Shown: piece by piece, positions 45,013-53,430 of the stretch | Layout: each line of letters begins with the position of its first letter | How positions within the stretch are numbered: the first letter of the stretch is position 1 | Origin: JANQRZ01 sp965214485 | Lineage (GTDB): Bacteria; Bacteroidota; Rhodothermia; Rhodothermales; JANQRZ01 | DNA length: 64,000 nt | Assembly: GCA_965214485.1 (NCBI GenBank) | Contig: CBDCBW010000014.1 | Coordinates: 1-64,000 of the forward strand | Direction of reading: 5' to 3' | The notes under the pieces: model-generated | Databases searched by the model: none | The model's input: only the letters and a program-made list of their open reading frames with translations | Told to the model about the DNA's origin: nothing | Made by a program: the position numbers and the translations under genes

Positions 45013-45612
45013 TTGTCATGGCAGTCCGACCGAATGCCCCCACTCTACGATGTTGCCGATGCGTATGGACTCGATGCGCTCCAAGAGCGTTCGTCCGGCC
45101 CTCGTGAAGCTCGCCTATGGTTTCTGGGTTGGTGGCCTCCATGGCGATTTATCCGTATGGTGGAGACCCCCGATGGGTTCGAAGGTGAACTCGGCGTCGG
45201 CTGGTCCCTCCTCTACCGCTACGCTGACGACGAGAGCCTACGCTATAACCGTGAGCACGGAGCGGCTTGGCGTGAGTCCAATCCATTGAGGCAAGGTCCA
45301 CGAGGCGAGGCGTGTGAGGCTGTGCTCACTGCTGAACCGGACTGGCCTGCGATCTTCCGCGAGCTAGAAGAAGCAAACCTCTGGACACTCCCGGATGAAA
45401 CTGCTCTTCCGAACCCCTTAGAGAGTTGCGGTATTTTCAGCGTACGCCTAGATGGCTGGACCCTCGTCGTCGAGGTGTTTGACGGCTCGGATTATCGGGC
45501 GTATAACTACTGGAGCCCTGACGCTGATTCTGCCTGGTCGGAGGAACGACAAGCTGCTCGCATCGGAGACGTATGGTTCAGCCTCCTCAAGCTGTTCTCG
45601 GCACCAGACTAA
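45013..45612 (+). CDS. hypothetical protein, lower GC than neighbours
   Basis: A protein of about 192-199 residues of unknown family. It may start at a TTG (45013) or an ATG (45034, MPPLYDVADAYGLDALQERS). It is Trp/Tyr-rich and acidic (LWFLGWWPPWRFIRMVETPD, WPAIFRELEEANLWTLPDE, YRAYNYWSPDADSAWSEERQ), has no signal peptide or TM, and resembles the globular proteins of unknown function often encoded in accessory regions. Codon use (GCT, CGT, TTA, CAA) and GC are visibly below the surroundings. The frame is open upstream of the start into the receptor fragment, so the 5' end may be truncated. Confidence 0.6.
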   Translation: MSWQSDRMPPLYDVADAYGLDALQERSSGPREARLWFLGWWPPWRFIRMVETPDGFEGELGVGWSLLYRYADDESLRYNREHGAAWRESNPLRQGPRGEACEAVLTAEPDWPAIFRELEEANLWTLPDETALPNPLESCGIFSVRLDGWTLVVEVFDGSDYRAYNYWSPDADSAWSEERQAARIGDVWFSLLKLFSAPD

Positions 45613-45614
45613 TC

Positions 45615-45690
45615 TCAGCCTGGAAACCGCTCGCGGAGTTTGCCGAGCGGGTCGCCGCCGAACTTAGCGAAGACGAGAGCGCTGGAGAAG
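45615..45690 (-). pseudogene. diverged copy of the 3' end of aroC
   Basis: On the minus strand the last codons read SALVFAKFGGDPLGKLRERF then PG and a stop, matching the aroC C-terminus AVLEKFGGDSLDELRGRFGQ. DNA identity is roughly three quarters over the last 50 bp. No other part of aroC is present. It lies downstream of the beta-barrel gene that follows the intact aroC. Confidence 0.65.
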
Positions 45691-45699
45691 TGAGCACGC

Positions 45700-46200
45700 T
45701 CAGAGCCGTCCGCCAAAGACGGCGCTAGGCCACGGGAGGGTCCCCCACAACCCGAAGCCTTCCAGATCTGGGCGTACGAAGAGTGTCGCGCCGAGGCGCA
45801 TGAGCGACCCGTCATCGGTGTGAAAGCGCATGCCCAGGAACAGCCCCGGCCAGAGCCCCTCGTCGAACGGAAAGCTCGATTCCAGGAAGCCGGTGGCCGA
45901 GAGCCCTACCTCCGGACGGTACGTTCCCTCACCAGGCACGAAACTCACTCCGACGACGACCGCGCTCGGCAGGATTCCAGCCCCACCGCGCACGACAACG
46001 TTGCGCCACGGTCTATGTTCGAGGTTGAGCGAGAGGACAACGCCCGAGCCGAATAAGTCGGCATAGACGTAGACCTCCCCTACTGAGGGGGTTGCGCGGG
46101 TCGTGTCTACCGGCTGCTCCGCGGGTTGGGCTACCGCCGAGCCGAGCGTGCAGAGTGCGGCGAGGCGTGCCGCGCGGAGACCGAGTCGGAAGGGACTCAT
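45700..46200 (-). CDS. predicted outer-membrane beta-barrel protein
   Basis: A 166-residue exported protein with signal peptide (RLAALCTLGSAVAQ). The mature part alternates hydrophobic and polar residues with frequent Gly and aromatic girdle residues (VYVYADLFGSGVVLSLNLEH, VVVRGGAGILPSAVVVGVSF, PGLFLGMRFH, LMRLGATLFVRP, FGLWGTLPW), which fits about eight transmembrane strands. The family is not recognised. Its ATG overlaps the aroC stop by 4 bp (ATGA at 46197-46200), and it is followed by the ghost aroC 3' end, so it looks like cargo inserted at the end of aroC. Confidence 0.65.
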   Translation of the reverse strand: MSPFRLGLRAARLAALCTLGSAVAQPAEQPVDTTRATPSVGEVYVYADLFGSGVVLSLNLEHRPWRNVVVRGGAGILPSAVVVGVSFVPGEGTYRPEVGLSATGFLESSFPFDEGLWPGLFLGMRFHTDDGSLMRLGATLFVRPDLEGFGLWGTLPWPSAVFGGRL

Positions 46201-47375
46201 TGCCCGAACCGCCCGCGGAGTTCGTCGAGGGAGTCGCCGCCGAACTTTTCCAGGACAGCACAGGCGAGGACCCAGGCGACGGTGGCTTCGGCGACGGTGC
46301 TGGCAGCGGGGACGCTGGTCACGTCGCTCCGCTCGTAGCGCGTCGGCTGCGCCTCACCGGTGGCGATGTCGACCGAGCCGAGCGGGCGGATGAGCGTCGG
46401 GATCGGCTTCATCGTGCCGCGCACGACGACGGGCATCCCGTTCGTGACGCCGCCCTCGATCCCGCCGGCGTGGTTGCTCGCCCGTCGGTAGTGCCCGTCC
46501 TCGCGCGTGATCGGGTCGTGGAACCCCGAGCCGGGGCGCGAGCCGCCCTCGAAGCCGTCGCCGATCTCGACGGCTTTCTGGCCCTGAACCGAGAGGATGG
46601 CCTGCCCGAGCTGTCCGTCGAGCCGCCGGTCCCAGTGGACGTAGGAGCCCAGCCCAGGCGGGACGCCGGTGGCGACGACCTCGTACACGCCGCCGAGCGA
46701 GTCGCCCGCCTGCTTGGCGGCCTTGATGTGCTCGACGCACCGCGCCGAACGCTCGGCGTCGAGCATCCGCACGGGGCTCCGGTCGGCGGCTTCGTAGAGC
46801 GCCCGCGCCCCGCCTTCCTCGACGAGGGCCGCCGCGCGTTCGCGCCAGGCTTCCGGCGACTCGTACCCGACTCCCCCGATGCGGACGACGTGGCTGCCGA
46901 CCTCGACCCCGAGGTGCCGCAGAAGCTGCCGGGCCACCGTGCAGCAGGCGACCCGCATCGCCGTCTCGCGCGCGCTCGACCGCTCGATCACCGGGCGGAT
47001 GTCGTCGAAGCGGTACTTCTGAACCCCCACGAGGTCGGCGTGGCCGGGCCGGGGCAGCGTGACTTTTTCGACCCCTTCACCGGTGCCCTCGACGGCCATC
47101 ACCTCGGGCCACCCGGCGCGGTCTCGGGTGTGCGAGGCGTTGTCCAGCCGGAGCGCGATGGGGCTGCCGAGCGTCTTTCCGAAGCGGATGCCGGAATAGA
47201 GGTGCACCCGGTCCTGCTCGATCTTCGCCCGCCCGCCGCGCCCGAACCCGAGCCACCGCCGGGCGAGGTGCGCGTCGATGTCGGCACCGGTGAGCGGCAC
47301 CCCGGCCGGCACGCCTTCAACGATCCCGACGAGCGCCTCGCCGTGCGACTCGCCCGCCGTGAGATACCGAATCAT
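46197..47375 (-). CDS. aroC: chorismate synthase
   Basis: A 392-residue enzyme making chorismate from EPSP, the last common step of aromatic amino acid synthesis. Signature segments are YLTAGESHGEALVGIVEGVP, LGFGRGGRAKIEQD, GKTLGSPIAL, GHADLVGVQKY, RSSARETAMRVACC (FMN/EPSP site), GFEGGSRPGSGFHDPI, SNHAGGIEGGVTNG and RSDVTSVPAAS. Length and ends are normal (EKFGGDSLDELRGRFGQ). A diverged copy of its last 75 bp is found at 45615-45690. No other aro gene is adjacent. Confidence 0.97.
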   Translation of the reverse strand: MIRYLTAGESHGEALVGIVEGVPAGVPLTGADIDAHLARRWLGFGRGGRAKIEQDRVHLYSGIRFGKTLGSPIALRLDNASHTRDRAGWPEVMAVEGTGEGVEKVTLPRPGHADLVGVQKYRFDDIRPVIERSSARETAMRVACCTVARQLLRHLGVEVGSHVVRIGGVGYESPEAWRERAAALVEEGGARALYEAADRSPVRMLDAERSARCVEHIKAAKQAGDSLGGVYEVVATGVPPGLGSYVHWDRRLDGQLGQAILSVQGQKAVEIGDGFEGGSRPGSGFHDPITREDGHYRRASNHAGGIEGGVTNGMPVVVRGTMKPIPTLIRPLGSVDIATGEAQPTRYERSDVTSVPAASTVAEATVAWVLACAVLEKFGGDSLDELRGRFGQ

Positions 47376-47537
47376 CGGAGGGTTGAGGGAAGGGGCGATG
47401 GAGGGCGTAGGGGGCTCAGCGAATCCTCTCGGGTAGAGACCCGTCTGGCAGCGTCGAGCCGCAGGGCTTCGCGGCTACAGCGTGCCGAGGGCGGACCACC
47501 GAGGCGTCGGGGCAGCCGGCCGGTCCTCCGATCTTCG

Positions 47538-47567
47538 AGTTCCGCGACGGCTAGTTCCCCGACGGCT
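47538..47567. repeat. two tandem 15-bp copies reaching the htrA stop codon
   Basis: AGTTCCGCGACGGCT (47538-47552) and AGTTCCCCGACGGCT (47553-47567) differ at one base. The final T of the second copy is the first base of TCA, the complement of the htrA stop codon. Confidence 0.9.
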
Positions 47568-49165
47568 CACCGCTCGGCGTAGGCCGGGGATTCGAGGTCG
47601 TAGTAAGCCGTGACGCCGTCGGCGCGGCGGACGCGGACGAGGGCGGTGCCCCCGGCGGCGGCGATCGTGTCGAGCGCAGTCGAGGCCTCGCCGGCGGAGG
47701 CGACGGCGTCGCCTTCCACGGCCGTCAGGACGGCTCCGGTGGGCAGCCCGTCGGCGGAGGCGACGCTGCCCTGGCGGACGAACGCGACGTAGGCCCCGCC
47801 GTCGAGGCCGTAGGCCGTGCGCTCGGCCTCGGTCAGGTCCCGCAGCCCGACGCCCCAGGCGTCGAGCTCGTAGAGGCTGAGGTCGTCCGGCACCGGCTCG
47901 GGGACGGTGGGCTCGGGGTCGAGGAGCTGCCCCCGGTCGCCGATCTCGGCGATCCAGGACTGGAGCGCGTCGTTGTCGCGCCCGATGAGGCGGGCGTCGA
48001 GGTCGCGGCGGTCGCCGCCGCGCCAGACGCTCAGGAGGATGTCGTCGTTGGGCCGCTGGAGCGCGATCGCGCTCTGGAACTGGTTCGGGGCGTCGATCTC
48101 CTGGCCGTTGATGGCGAGCAGCACGTCGCCCGAGCGGACCCCGGCGCGCTCGGCGGCTCCGTCGTCGGCGACGTTCGAGACGAGGACGCCGGCGACGCGG
48201 TCCAGGCCGAGGCGCTCGGCGTCGGCGGCGGTGACGGCGCGGATCTCGACGCCGAGGTAGCCGCGCTGCACCTCGCCGAAGGCGATCAGGTCGGTCGCTA
48301 CGCGCGTCATCAGGTTGGCCGGGACGGCGAAGCCGTAGCCCTCGTAGGACCCGCTCTCGGTGGCGATCGCGGTGGCGATGCCGACGAGCTCGCCGCGCAG
48401 GTTGACGAGCGCGCCGCCGGAGTTGCCGGGGTTGATCGCGGCGTCGGTCTGGATGAAGTCCTCGATGCGGAAGTCGTCCTCGATGATGTCCACCTGCCGC
48501 CCGAGCGCGCTGACGATGCCCGAGGTCACGGTCGAGGTCAGCCGGAACGGGTTGCCCACCGCGAGCACCCACTCGCCGACCTCGAGCAGGTCCGAGTCGC
48601 CGAGCACGACGACGGGCAGGTCCGCCCCCTCGGCCTCGGGCATGTGGACCACCGCGAGGTCCGTCGTCGGGTCCACGCCGACGACCTCGGCGTCGAACTC
48701 GCGCTTGTCGCCGAGGAGCACCCGGATGCGCGAGGCGCTGTCGATGACGTGGGCGTTCGTGACGACGTAGCCCGCCGGCGAGATGATGACGCCGCTGCCG
48801 GCGCTCCGGCGGTAGCGGCGAGGCTGGATGAACGGGTGCCACTCCTCGAACTCCGGGTCGTCGCGCCCGCCGCGCCGGTCCGCCGGCGTCTCGACCTCGA
48901 TGAAGACGACGGTCGGCGTGACGCGGCTCGCGACGCCCTTGAACAGCTCGTTGAGCGAGGTCAGCTCGGGGAGGGCCTCGGGCGGCGGCGGGTCCTGGTC
49001 GCCGATCCGCACCGGCTCGGCCACGGCGGGGCGCGCCGCCGACAGCGCGTCCTCGGCGCGCTCCGGGACCGGAGCGGAGGGCCGCACGACCGACACGAGG
49101 AAGGCCCCGAGCGCGACGCCTACGGCGAGCACGCCGAGGCCAATGATGACACTTCGCTTATCCAT
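47567..49165 (-). CDS. htrA: HtrA/Deg-type periplasmic serine protease
   Basis: A 532-residue envelope protease/chaperone. Residues 5-28 are an uncleaved or cleaved signal (VIIGLGVLAVGVALGAFLVS). The trypsin-like domain has the catalytic His in YVVTNAHVID, Asp in DPTTDLAVVHM and Ser in INPGNSGGALVNLRGELVGI. PDZ1 follows (GYLGVEI, GVLVSNVADDGAAERAGVRS, INGQEI), then a linker and a second PDZ (GAYVAFVRQGSVASADGLPT). The RYRRSAGSGVIIS loop is typical. The ATG at 49165 begins the signal; upstream codons lie in a 12-bp tandem repeat. Confidence 0.94.
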   Translation of the reverse strand: MDKRSVIIGLGVLAVGVALGAFLVSVVRPSAPVPERAEDALSAARPAVAEPVRIGDQDPPPPEALPELTSLNELFKGVASRVTPTVVFIEVETPADRRGGRDDPEFEEWHPFIQPRRYRRSAGSGVIISPAGYVVTNAHVIDSASRIRVLLGDKREFDAEVVGVDPTTDLAVVHMPEAEGADLPVVVLGDSDLLEVGEWVLAVGNPFRLTSTVTSGIVSALGRQVDIIEDDFRIEDFIQTDAAINPGNSGGALVNLRGELVGIATAIATESGSYEGYGFAVPANLMTRVATDLIAFGEVQRGYLGVEIRAVTAADAERLGLDRVAGVLVSNVADDGAAERAGVRSGDVLLAINGQEIDAPNQFQSAIALQRPNDDILLSVWRGGDRRDLDARLIGRDNDALQSWIAEIGDRGQLLDPEPTVPEPVPDDLSLYELDAWGVGLRDLTEAERTAYGLDGGAYVAFVRQGSVASADGLPTGAVLTAVEGDAVASAGEASTALDTIAAAGGTALVRVRRADGVTAYYDLESPAYAER

Positions 49166-49209
49166 GTGGCGCTGAAAAGTGGAGCACAAAGCCGGAGGCA
49201 ACCGAGCCT

Positions 49210-49245
49210 CTGCCGCGAGCCCTGCCGCGAGCACTGCCGCGAGCG
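49210..49245. repeat. three tandem 12-bp units (CTGCCGCGAGCN) upstream of htrA
   Basis: CTGCCGCGAGCC, CTGCCGCGAGCA and CTGCCGCGAGCG follow one another, with a partial unit on each side, in the 246-bp divergent gap between htrA and the glycosyltransferase. The rest of the gap holds nothing else recognisable. Confidence 0.85.
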
Positions 49246-49411
49246 CTGCCGGTCGCCTGCAAGGACCCGGCACGGGGGCCAATTGTTTCGCGCGCTCAAG
49301 CGCGGACGAGCGGAGGCCAGGAAGAGCGGAGGGTTTCCGAACCCGCCGCCGAGCCTATCTTCCCCGCTCCCGTTCGTCTCCGCTTCGGTTCGTCCCCGCT
49401 TCGGCTCGTTC

Positions 49412-50572
49412 ATGCCTCCTCCTCCGCCCCGCGTCCTCTTTGCCCTCGTCGGCGACGTGCGGGCGTCGTCGCGGGCGCTGCGGCAGCTTCGGGCCCTCGC
49501 CGAGATGGGCGTCGAGGTGGACGTGCTGACGTTCGGCCCGCCGCCGGAGCCGGGCGAAGTGGCCCCCGCGGTCCGGCTCCACGCGCTCCCCCGGCCGGGC
49601 GGGCAGGGGCCGCTGTTCTTCAGGCGGTGCCACGGCCTCTTCCGCGGCGAGGCGCTGAAGTGCCCGGCGGCGGTCTACCACGCGAGCGACCTTTACGTCC
49701 TCCCCGCCCTCGCGGCGGCGGCCCGCCGGCACGGCGCGAGGCTCCTCCTCGACGCCCGCGAGCTCTACCCCCACGTCGACGCCACGGCTGGAAAACCGTG
49801 GGCGCGGCGCGTGTGGACCGCGCTCGAACGGCGCTACCTCCCGCGCACCGACGCTGTGCTCACCGTCAACGACAGCATCGCCGACCGGATGGCCGAGACC
49901 TACGGGATCGACCGCCCCGTGGTGACGCACAACGTCCCGGAGCCCCAAGCGGTGCCGCGCACCGACGCGCTGCGAGACCTTCTCGGGATTCCCGCTGACC
50001 GGAAGATCGTGCTCTACCAGGGGCTCGTCCGCGTCGGGCGCGGGCTGCGCCGCCTCGTCGAGGCCATGCGAGACGTGCCCGACGCCCACCTCGTCGTGAT
50101 CGGCGACGGGCCGAACAAGCACGTCGTCGTCGCCCACGCGAGCCGCCACCTGACGGGCCGCGCCCACTTCCTCCCGCACACCCCGCCCGGCGACCTGCTC
50201 CGGCTGACGGCCTCCGCCGACCTCGGCGTCCACGTCCCGCCGCCGGTCACGCTCAGCGTCGAGCTCGCGCTGCCGAACAAGCTCTTCGAGTACCTCACGG
50301 CGGGCCTGCCGGTGGTGGTCTCCGACTTTCCCGAGATGCGCCGCGCGGTCGAGGACTTCGACGTCGGCTTGGTCGTGGACCCCCTCGACACCCAGGCCAT
50401 CGGCGCGGCCATCCGCCGGGCGCTCGCGGACGACGACGCCCGGCAGCGCTGGCAGGCGGGCCTCCCGAGCGTGTTCGAGACCTACAGCCCGGAGGTCTCG
50501 AAGGAGCGCCTCCAGGAGGTCTACCGCGGCCTACTCAGCGGCCTGCTCACCGAGGCCGAATCGGGACGCTGA
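49412..50572 (+). CDS. glycosyltransferase family 4-like protein
   Basis: A 386-residue GT-B enzyme. The N-terminal domain (RVLFALVGDVRASSRALRQL, VYHASDLYVLPALAAAAR, LLLDARELYPH) is of the glycosyltransferase-4 acceptor type. The C-terminal domain has IVLYQGLVRVGRGLRRLVEA, LVVIGDGPN, HFLPHTPPGDLLRLTASADL and the E-x7-E-like KLFEYLTAGLPVVVSDFPEM. It likely adds a sugar to an envelope glycan or lipid. The ATG at 49412 is followed at once by a Pro run and the first strand. Its 3' end overlaps the convergent DUF2911 gene by 26 bp. Confidence 0.9.
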   Translation: MPPPPPRVLFALVGDVRASSRALRQLRALAEMGVEVDVLTFGPPPEPGEVAPAVRLHALPRPGGQGPLFFRRCHGLFRGEALKCPAAVYHASDLYVLPALAAAARRHGARLLLDARELYPHVDATAGKPWARRVWTALERRYLPRTDAVLTVNDSIADRMAETYGIDRPVVTHNVPEPQAVPRTDALRDLLGIPADRKIVLYQGLVRVGRGLRRLVEAMRDVPDAHLVVIGDGPNKHVVVAHASRHLTGRAHFLPHTPPGDLLRLTASADLGVHVPPPVTLSVELALPNKLFEYLTAGLPVVVSDFPEMRRAVEDFDVGLVVDPLDTQAIGAAIRRALADDDARQRWQAGLPSVFETYSPEVSKERLQEVYRGLLSGLLTEAESGR

Positions 50573-51155
50573 CGCCGGTGCGGTCCCAGCGGATGCGGAG
50601 GTCGGCCCCGCCGGCGGCCGGCACGAAGTCTATCGTGAACGCTGGAACGGACTCGGCGAGGGTTTCCGGTTCGAGGTCCACGGTCAGCACGTCGAGCGTG
50701 GGGTCGTACGCGTCGGCGAGGTGCATCCCGAGGGCGAGGTTGAGGTGGAGCGTCCAGCGCTCGGGGCGCGGCGTGGTGAAGAGGCTGTAGACCCCCGGCC
50801 CCAGCGCCTCGCCGCCGACCGTCACCGGCGCGGTCACGACGAGCTCGGTGGCGCGGTGCGCGCCCGTCACCCACACCTCGCCCCAGCCGACGAGGCCGCC
50901 GAAAATCTGTCGCCCCCGTGCGTACGGCTTGCCGTAGACGACGTGGAGATAGCCGCCGCCCGGCAGCCGCGCCCCGGCTCGGCCGACCGCACTCCCCGGC
51001 GGCGGATCGCCCGGATCGACGCGCAGCCCCTCGACGAGAAACGTCTCGGCGGTGGCGTCGGCAGCGCCGTCGGCGGCAGCTTCGTGCTGCGCGGCGGCGG
51101 GCAGCGCGAGCGCCAGACCCAGCACGGCGACAGCCAGAAAGCGCAGGGCGTGCAT
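50547..51155 (-). CDS. DUF2911 domain secreted protein
   Basis: A 202-residue exported protein: signal peptide MHALRFLAVAVLGLALALPA, then the DUF2911 core VGRAGARLPGGGYLHVVYGK, RGRQIFGGLVGWGEVWVTGA, ATELVVTAPVTVGGEALGPG and VYSLFTTPRPERWTLHLN. The family is common in Bacteroidota and has no assigned activity. It starts 13 bp after the TonB receptor stop and is the last gene of the putative copper operon, which suggests a periplasmic accessory role. The stop is overlapped by the convergent glycosyltransferase. Confidence 0.85.
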   Translation of the reverse strand: MHALRFLAVAVLGLALALPAAAQHEAAADGAADATAETFLVEGLRVDPGDPPPGSAVGRAGARLPGGGYLHVVYGKPYARGRQIFGGLVGWGEVWVTGAHRATELVVTAPVTVGGEALGPGVYSLFTTPRPERWTLHLNLALGMHLADAYDPTLDVLTVDLEPETLAESVPAFTIDFVPAAGGADLRIRWDRTGVSVPIRPR

Positions 51156-51168
51156 AATCTGATGCGGT

Positions 51169-53430
51169 TTATAGCTCGAAGCCGACGGCGAGGTAGACGC
51201 TGCGGCCGCGCGCGGCGAGGTCGGAGAGCGCGAGGTGCTCGCGGTAGAAGGTGTCGAACAGGTTCTCGACGCCGGCCTGGACCGAGACCGGCCCGGCCGG
51301 CTGCCAGCCGAAGCGGAGCGTCAAAACGTTGTAGCCGTCGGTCGGCAGCTCTTCGTAGGCCTCGAAGGCAACGCGGTTCTGGGCGAGCGCCCACCGGCTC
51401 TCGGCCTCGGCGAACCACGGCCGCCGGTCGTAGCCGAGCGCGACGACGCCCGACACCGGCGGGATGAGCGGGAGCGGCTCGCCGAACGACACGTTCTGCC
51501 CAAGCGTCGCGCTCGCCGAAACCGTCGCCGCCAAGCCGCGCACGAGCCTGCCGAGGCTGGCAAGGGCGCTGACCTCGGCACCGGCCATCCACCCGCGCGC
51601 GGCGTTGTCGTAGAGCCGGAACCGGTACGTCGAGCCCGACAGGCCCGGCACGACCTCGCTGTCGGCCACGCCGACGACGACGTTTTGGAGCAGATGCCCG
51701 TACGCCGCCGCCTCGACCGCGAGCACATCGCCCGCGTGCGCGAGTCCGACTTCGAGCTGGCGGCTCCGCTCGGGCTTGAGGTCAGGACGGCCGGTGTAGA
51801 AGTAGCCGTCGACGTAGTTGTAGACGTAGTGCCCGTACTGTTCCACAATGGTCGGCAGGCGACCGGCATCGGCGAGAGCGACGCGGAGCCGGGTCTGGGG
51901 CGAAAGTGCATACGTCGCGGTCGCGCTCACGCTCGGGATGAGCAGCGTCCGGGCGAGGTCGACGGAGCCGTAGCGCGAGGCGAAGATCGAGCGGATCTCG
52001 TCGCGGTGGGTGTCGCGCGCCGTCGCGTCGAGCCGAGCCGAGGCCGTGACCGTCCACCGGTCGCCGAGCGGCCGGCGTGCTTCGAGCGCGAGTCCGCCGT
52101 TGAGCGCGCGCGCGTCGCCGACGTTGAGGAGATACATGTCGCGGATGCCGGGGAACAGGCTGAACATGAACATGTCGCCGAACTGCCGGACGCGGTGCAC
52201 GTCGGCCGTGAGGGCGAGGCCGGTCTGGCCGAACGCCCGAGCGGCCTCGGCCTGGCCGCCCCACACGTCGGTGTAGCCCGCCATCGGCATGTACATCCCG
52301 CGCATCACGGGGCGCTCCATCACGTCGCGGAAGCGGTCGTCCATCGTGTGCTCGACGCGGTTACGGTAGAGCCTGAGCCCAAGCCGGTCGAGGCCGGGCG
52401 CGCGGCCGTCGTAGTCCAGGCTCGCGATCCGCGCCTGGGCGAGCGTGGCGTCCATCAGGAGCGCGGGGTAGCCCACGAGCCAGGCATCGTCGGCGATGAC
52501 CTGGGCCGAGAGCCGGTGCCCGTCGCCGAGCCGGAGCGCCCCGGCGACCGCGAGGTTGCGCTTTTCGTAGCCCGACGTCGCTATCGGATCTCTCCCGCCC
52601 GGCGCGTAGTCGTCGCTGGCCCGGTACGATCCGCTCGCCCGGGCGGCCCACCGCGCGCCGCCGACGTTGGCGGCCCCGCGCACGCGCCGCGCCGCACCCT
52701 GACTCTCGACTCCGGTCTCGGCTTCGACCGCGAGCACGCCGAACTCGGGCCGCTCGGTGACGAGGTTGATAGCCCCGCCGATCTGGGAGCCGCGCCCCAG
52801 GTCGGTCGCGCCCTTCGATACCTCGACCGCCGCGAGGTTTTCGGGCTCGACGTAGCTCGACGCCGGGTCCATCTTGTCGACGCACGCGCCGTAGACCGGC
52901 ATCCCGTCCACGGTCAGCGCGACCTGCCCGCCCTGGTAGCCGCGCACGACGGGCTCCCACGCGAAGTTCGCCCGCTGGATCATGCCCACGCCGGAGAGCC
53001 GAGCCAAGAGGTCATCGGTCGTCGCCGGTGTCCGGCCCGGTGCCGAGGGGTCGCCCGCCACGGTCCGCTCGCCGGAGACGAGCACGGCGTCGAGCGCGGT
53101 GTCCTGCGGCGCGAGGCGCACAACGAGCGGCCCGTCCATCGCCTGGGCCATCGCCACGCGCTCCGGCGCGAAGCCGACCGCCGAGATGAGCAGCTCGGCA
53201 TCGCCGTGGAGCACGCGGAGGCGGAACAGACCATACACGTCGGCGGCCGTCCCGCGGTCGGTGCCGTCCACGCGGATGCCGGCGAACGGTACGCTCTGGC
53301 CCGTCACCGCGTCCACGACGCGACCGGCTACGTCATGGCTCCCGGCGTGCGCGGCATGGTCGGCGTGCTGGGCCGCGGCGGGTAGCCCAAGACCGACGAG
53401 GAGGGCGAGAAGAAGCGCGTAGCGGCTCAT
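51169..53430 (-). CDS. TonB-dependent copper receptor (OprC/NosA-like)
   Basis: A 753-residue outer-membrane receptor. After a signal peptide (to about 20) comes a His-rich stretch (H22, H25, H28, H32), a CarboxypepD_reg-like domain (about 33-108), a plug (about 115-235) and a 22-strand barrel ending in YLAVGFEL with a terminal aromatic-rich strand. C183-x3-M187 in the plug and H361-x-M363 in the barrel reproduce the CxxxM and HxM copper ligands of OprC. A Met-rich loop (ERPVMRGMYMPMAGYTDVWG, about 372-391) follows. It probably imports copper or a copper chelate. Its ATG overlaps the upstream stop by 4 bp. Confidence 0.85.
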   Translation of the reverse strand: MSRYALLLALLVGLGLPAAAQHADHAAHAGSHDVAGRVVDAVTGQSVPFAGIRVDGTDRGTAADVYGLFRLRVLHGDAELLISAVGFAPERVAMAQAMDGPLVVRLAPQDTALDAVLVSGERTVAGDPSAPGRTPATTDDLLARLSGVGMIQRANFAWEPVVRGYQGGQVALTVDGMPVYGACVDKMDPASSYVEPENLAAVEVSKGATDLGRGSQIGGAINLVTERPEFGVLAVEAETGVESQGAARRVRGAANVGGARWAARASGSYRASDDYAPGGRDPIATSGYEKRNLAVAGALRLGDGHRLSAQVIADDAWLVGYPALLMDATLAQARIASLDYDGRAPGLDRLGLRLYRNRVEHTMDDRFRDVMERPVMRGMYMPMAGYTDVWGGQAEAARAFGQTGLALTADVHRVRQFGDMFMFSLFPGIRDMYLLNVGDARALNGGLALEARRPLGDRWTVTASARLDATARDTHRDEIRSIFASRYGSVDLARTLLIPSVSATATYALSPQTRLRVALADAGRLPTIVEQYGHYVYNYVDGYFYTGRPDLKPERSRQLEVGLAHAGDVLAVEAAAYGHLLQNVVVGVADSEVVPGLSGSTYRFRLYDNAARGWMAGAEVSALASLGRLVRGLAATVSASATLGQNVSFGEPLPLIPPVSGVVALGYDRRPWFAEAESRWALAQNRVAFEAYEELPTDGYNVLTLRFGWQPAGPVSVQAGVENLFDTFYREHLALSDLAARGRSVYLAVGFEL

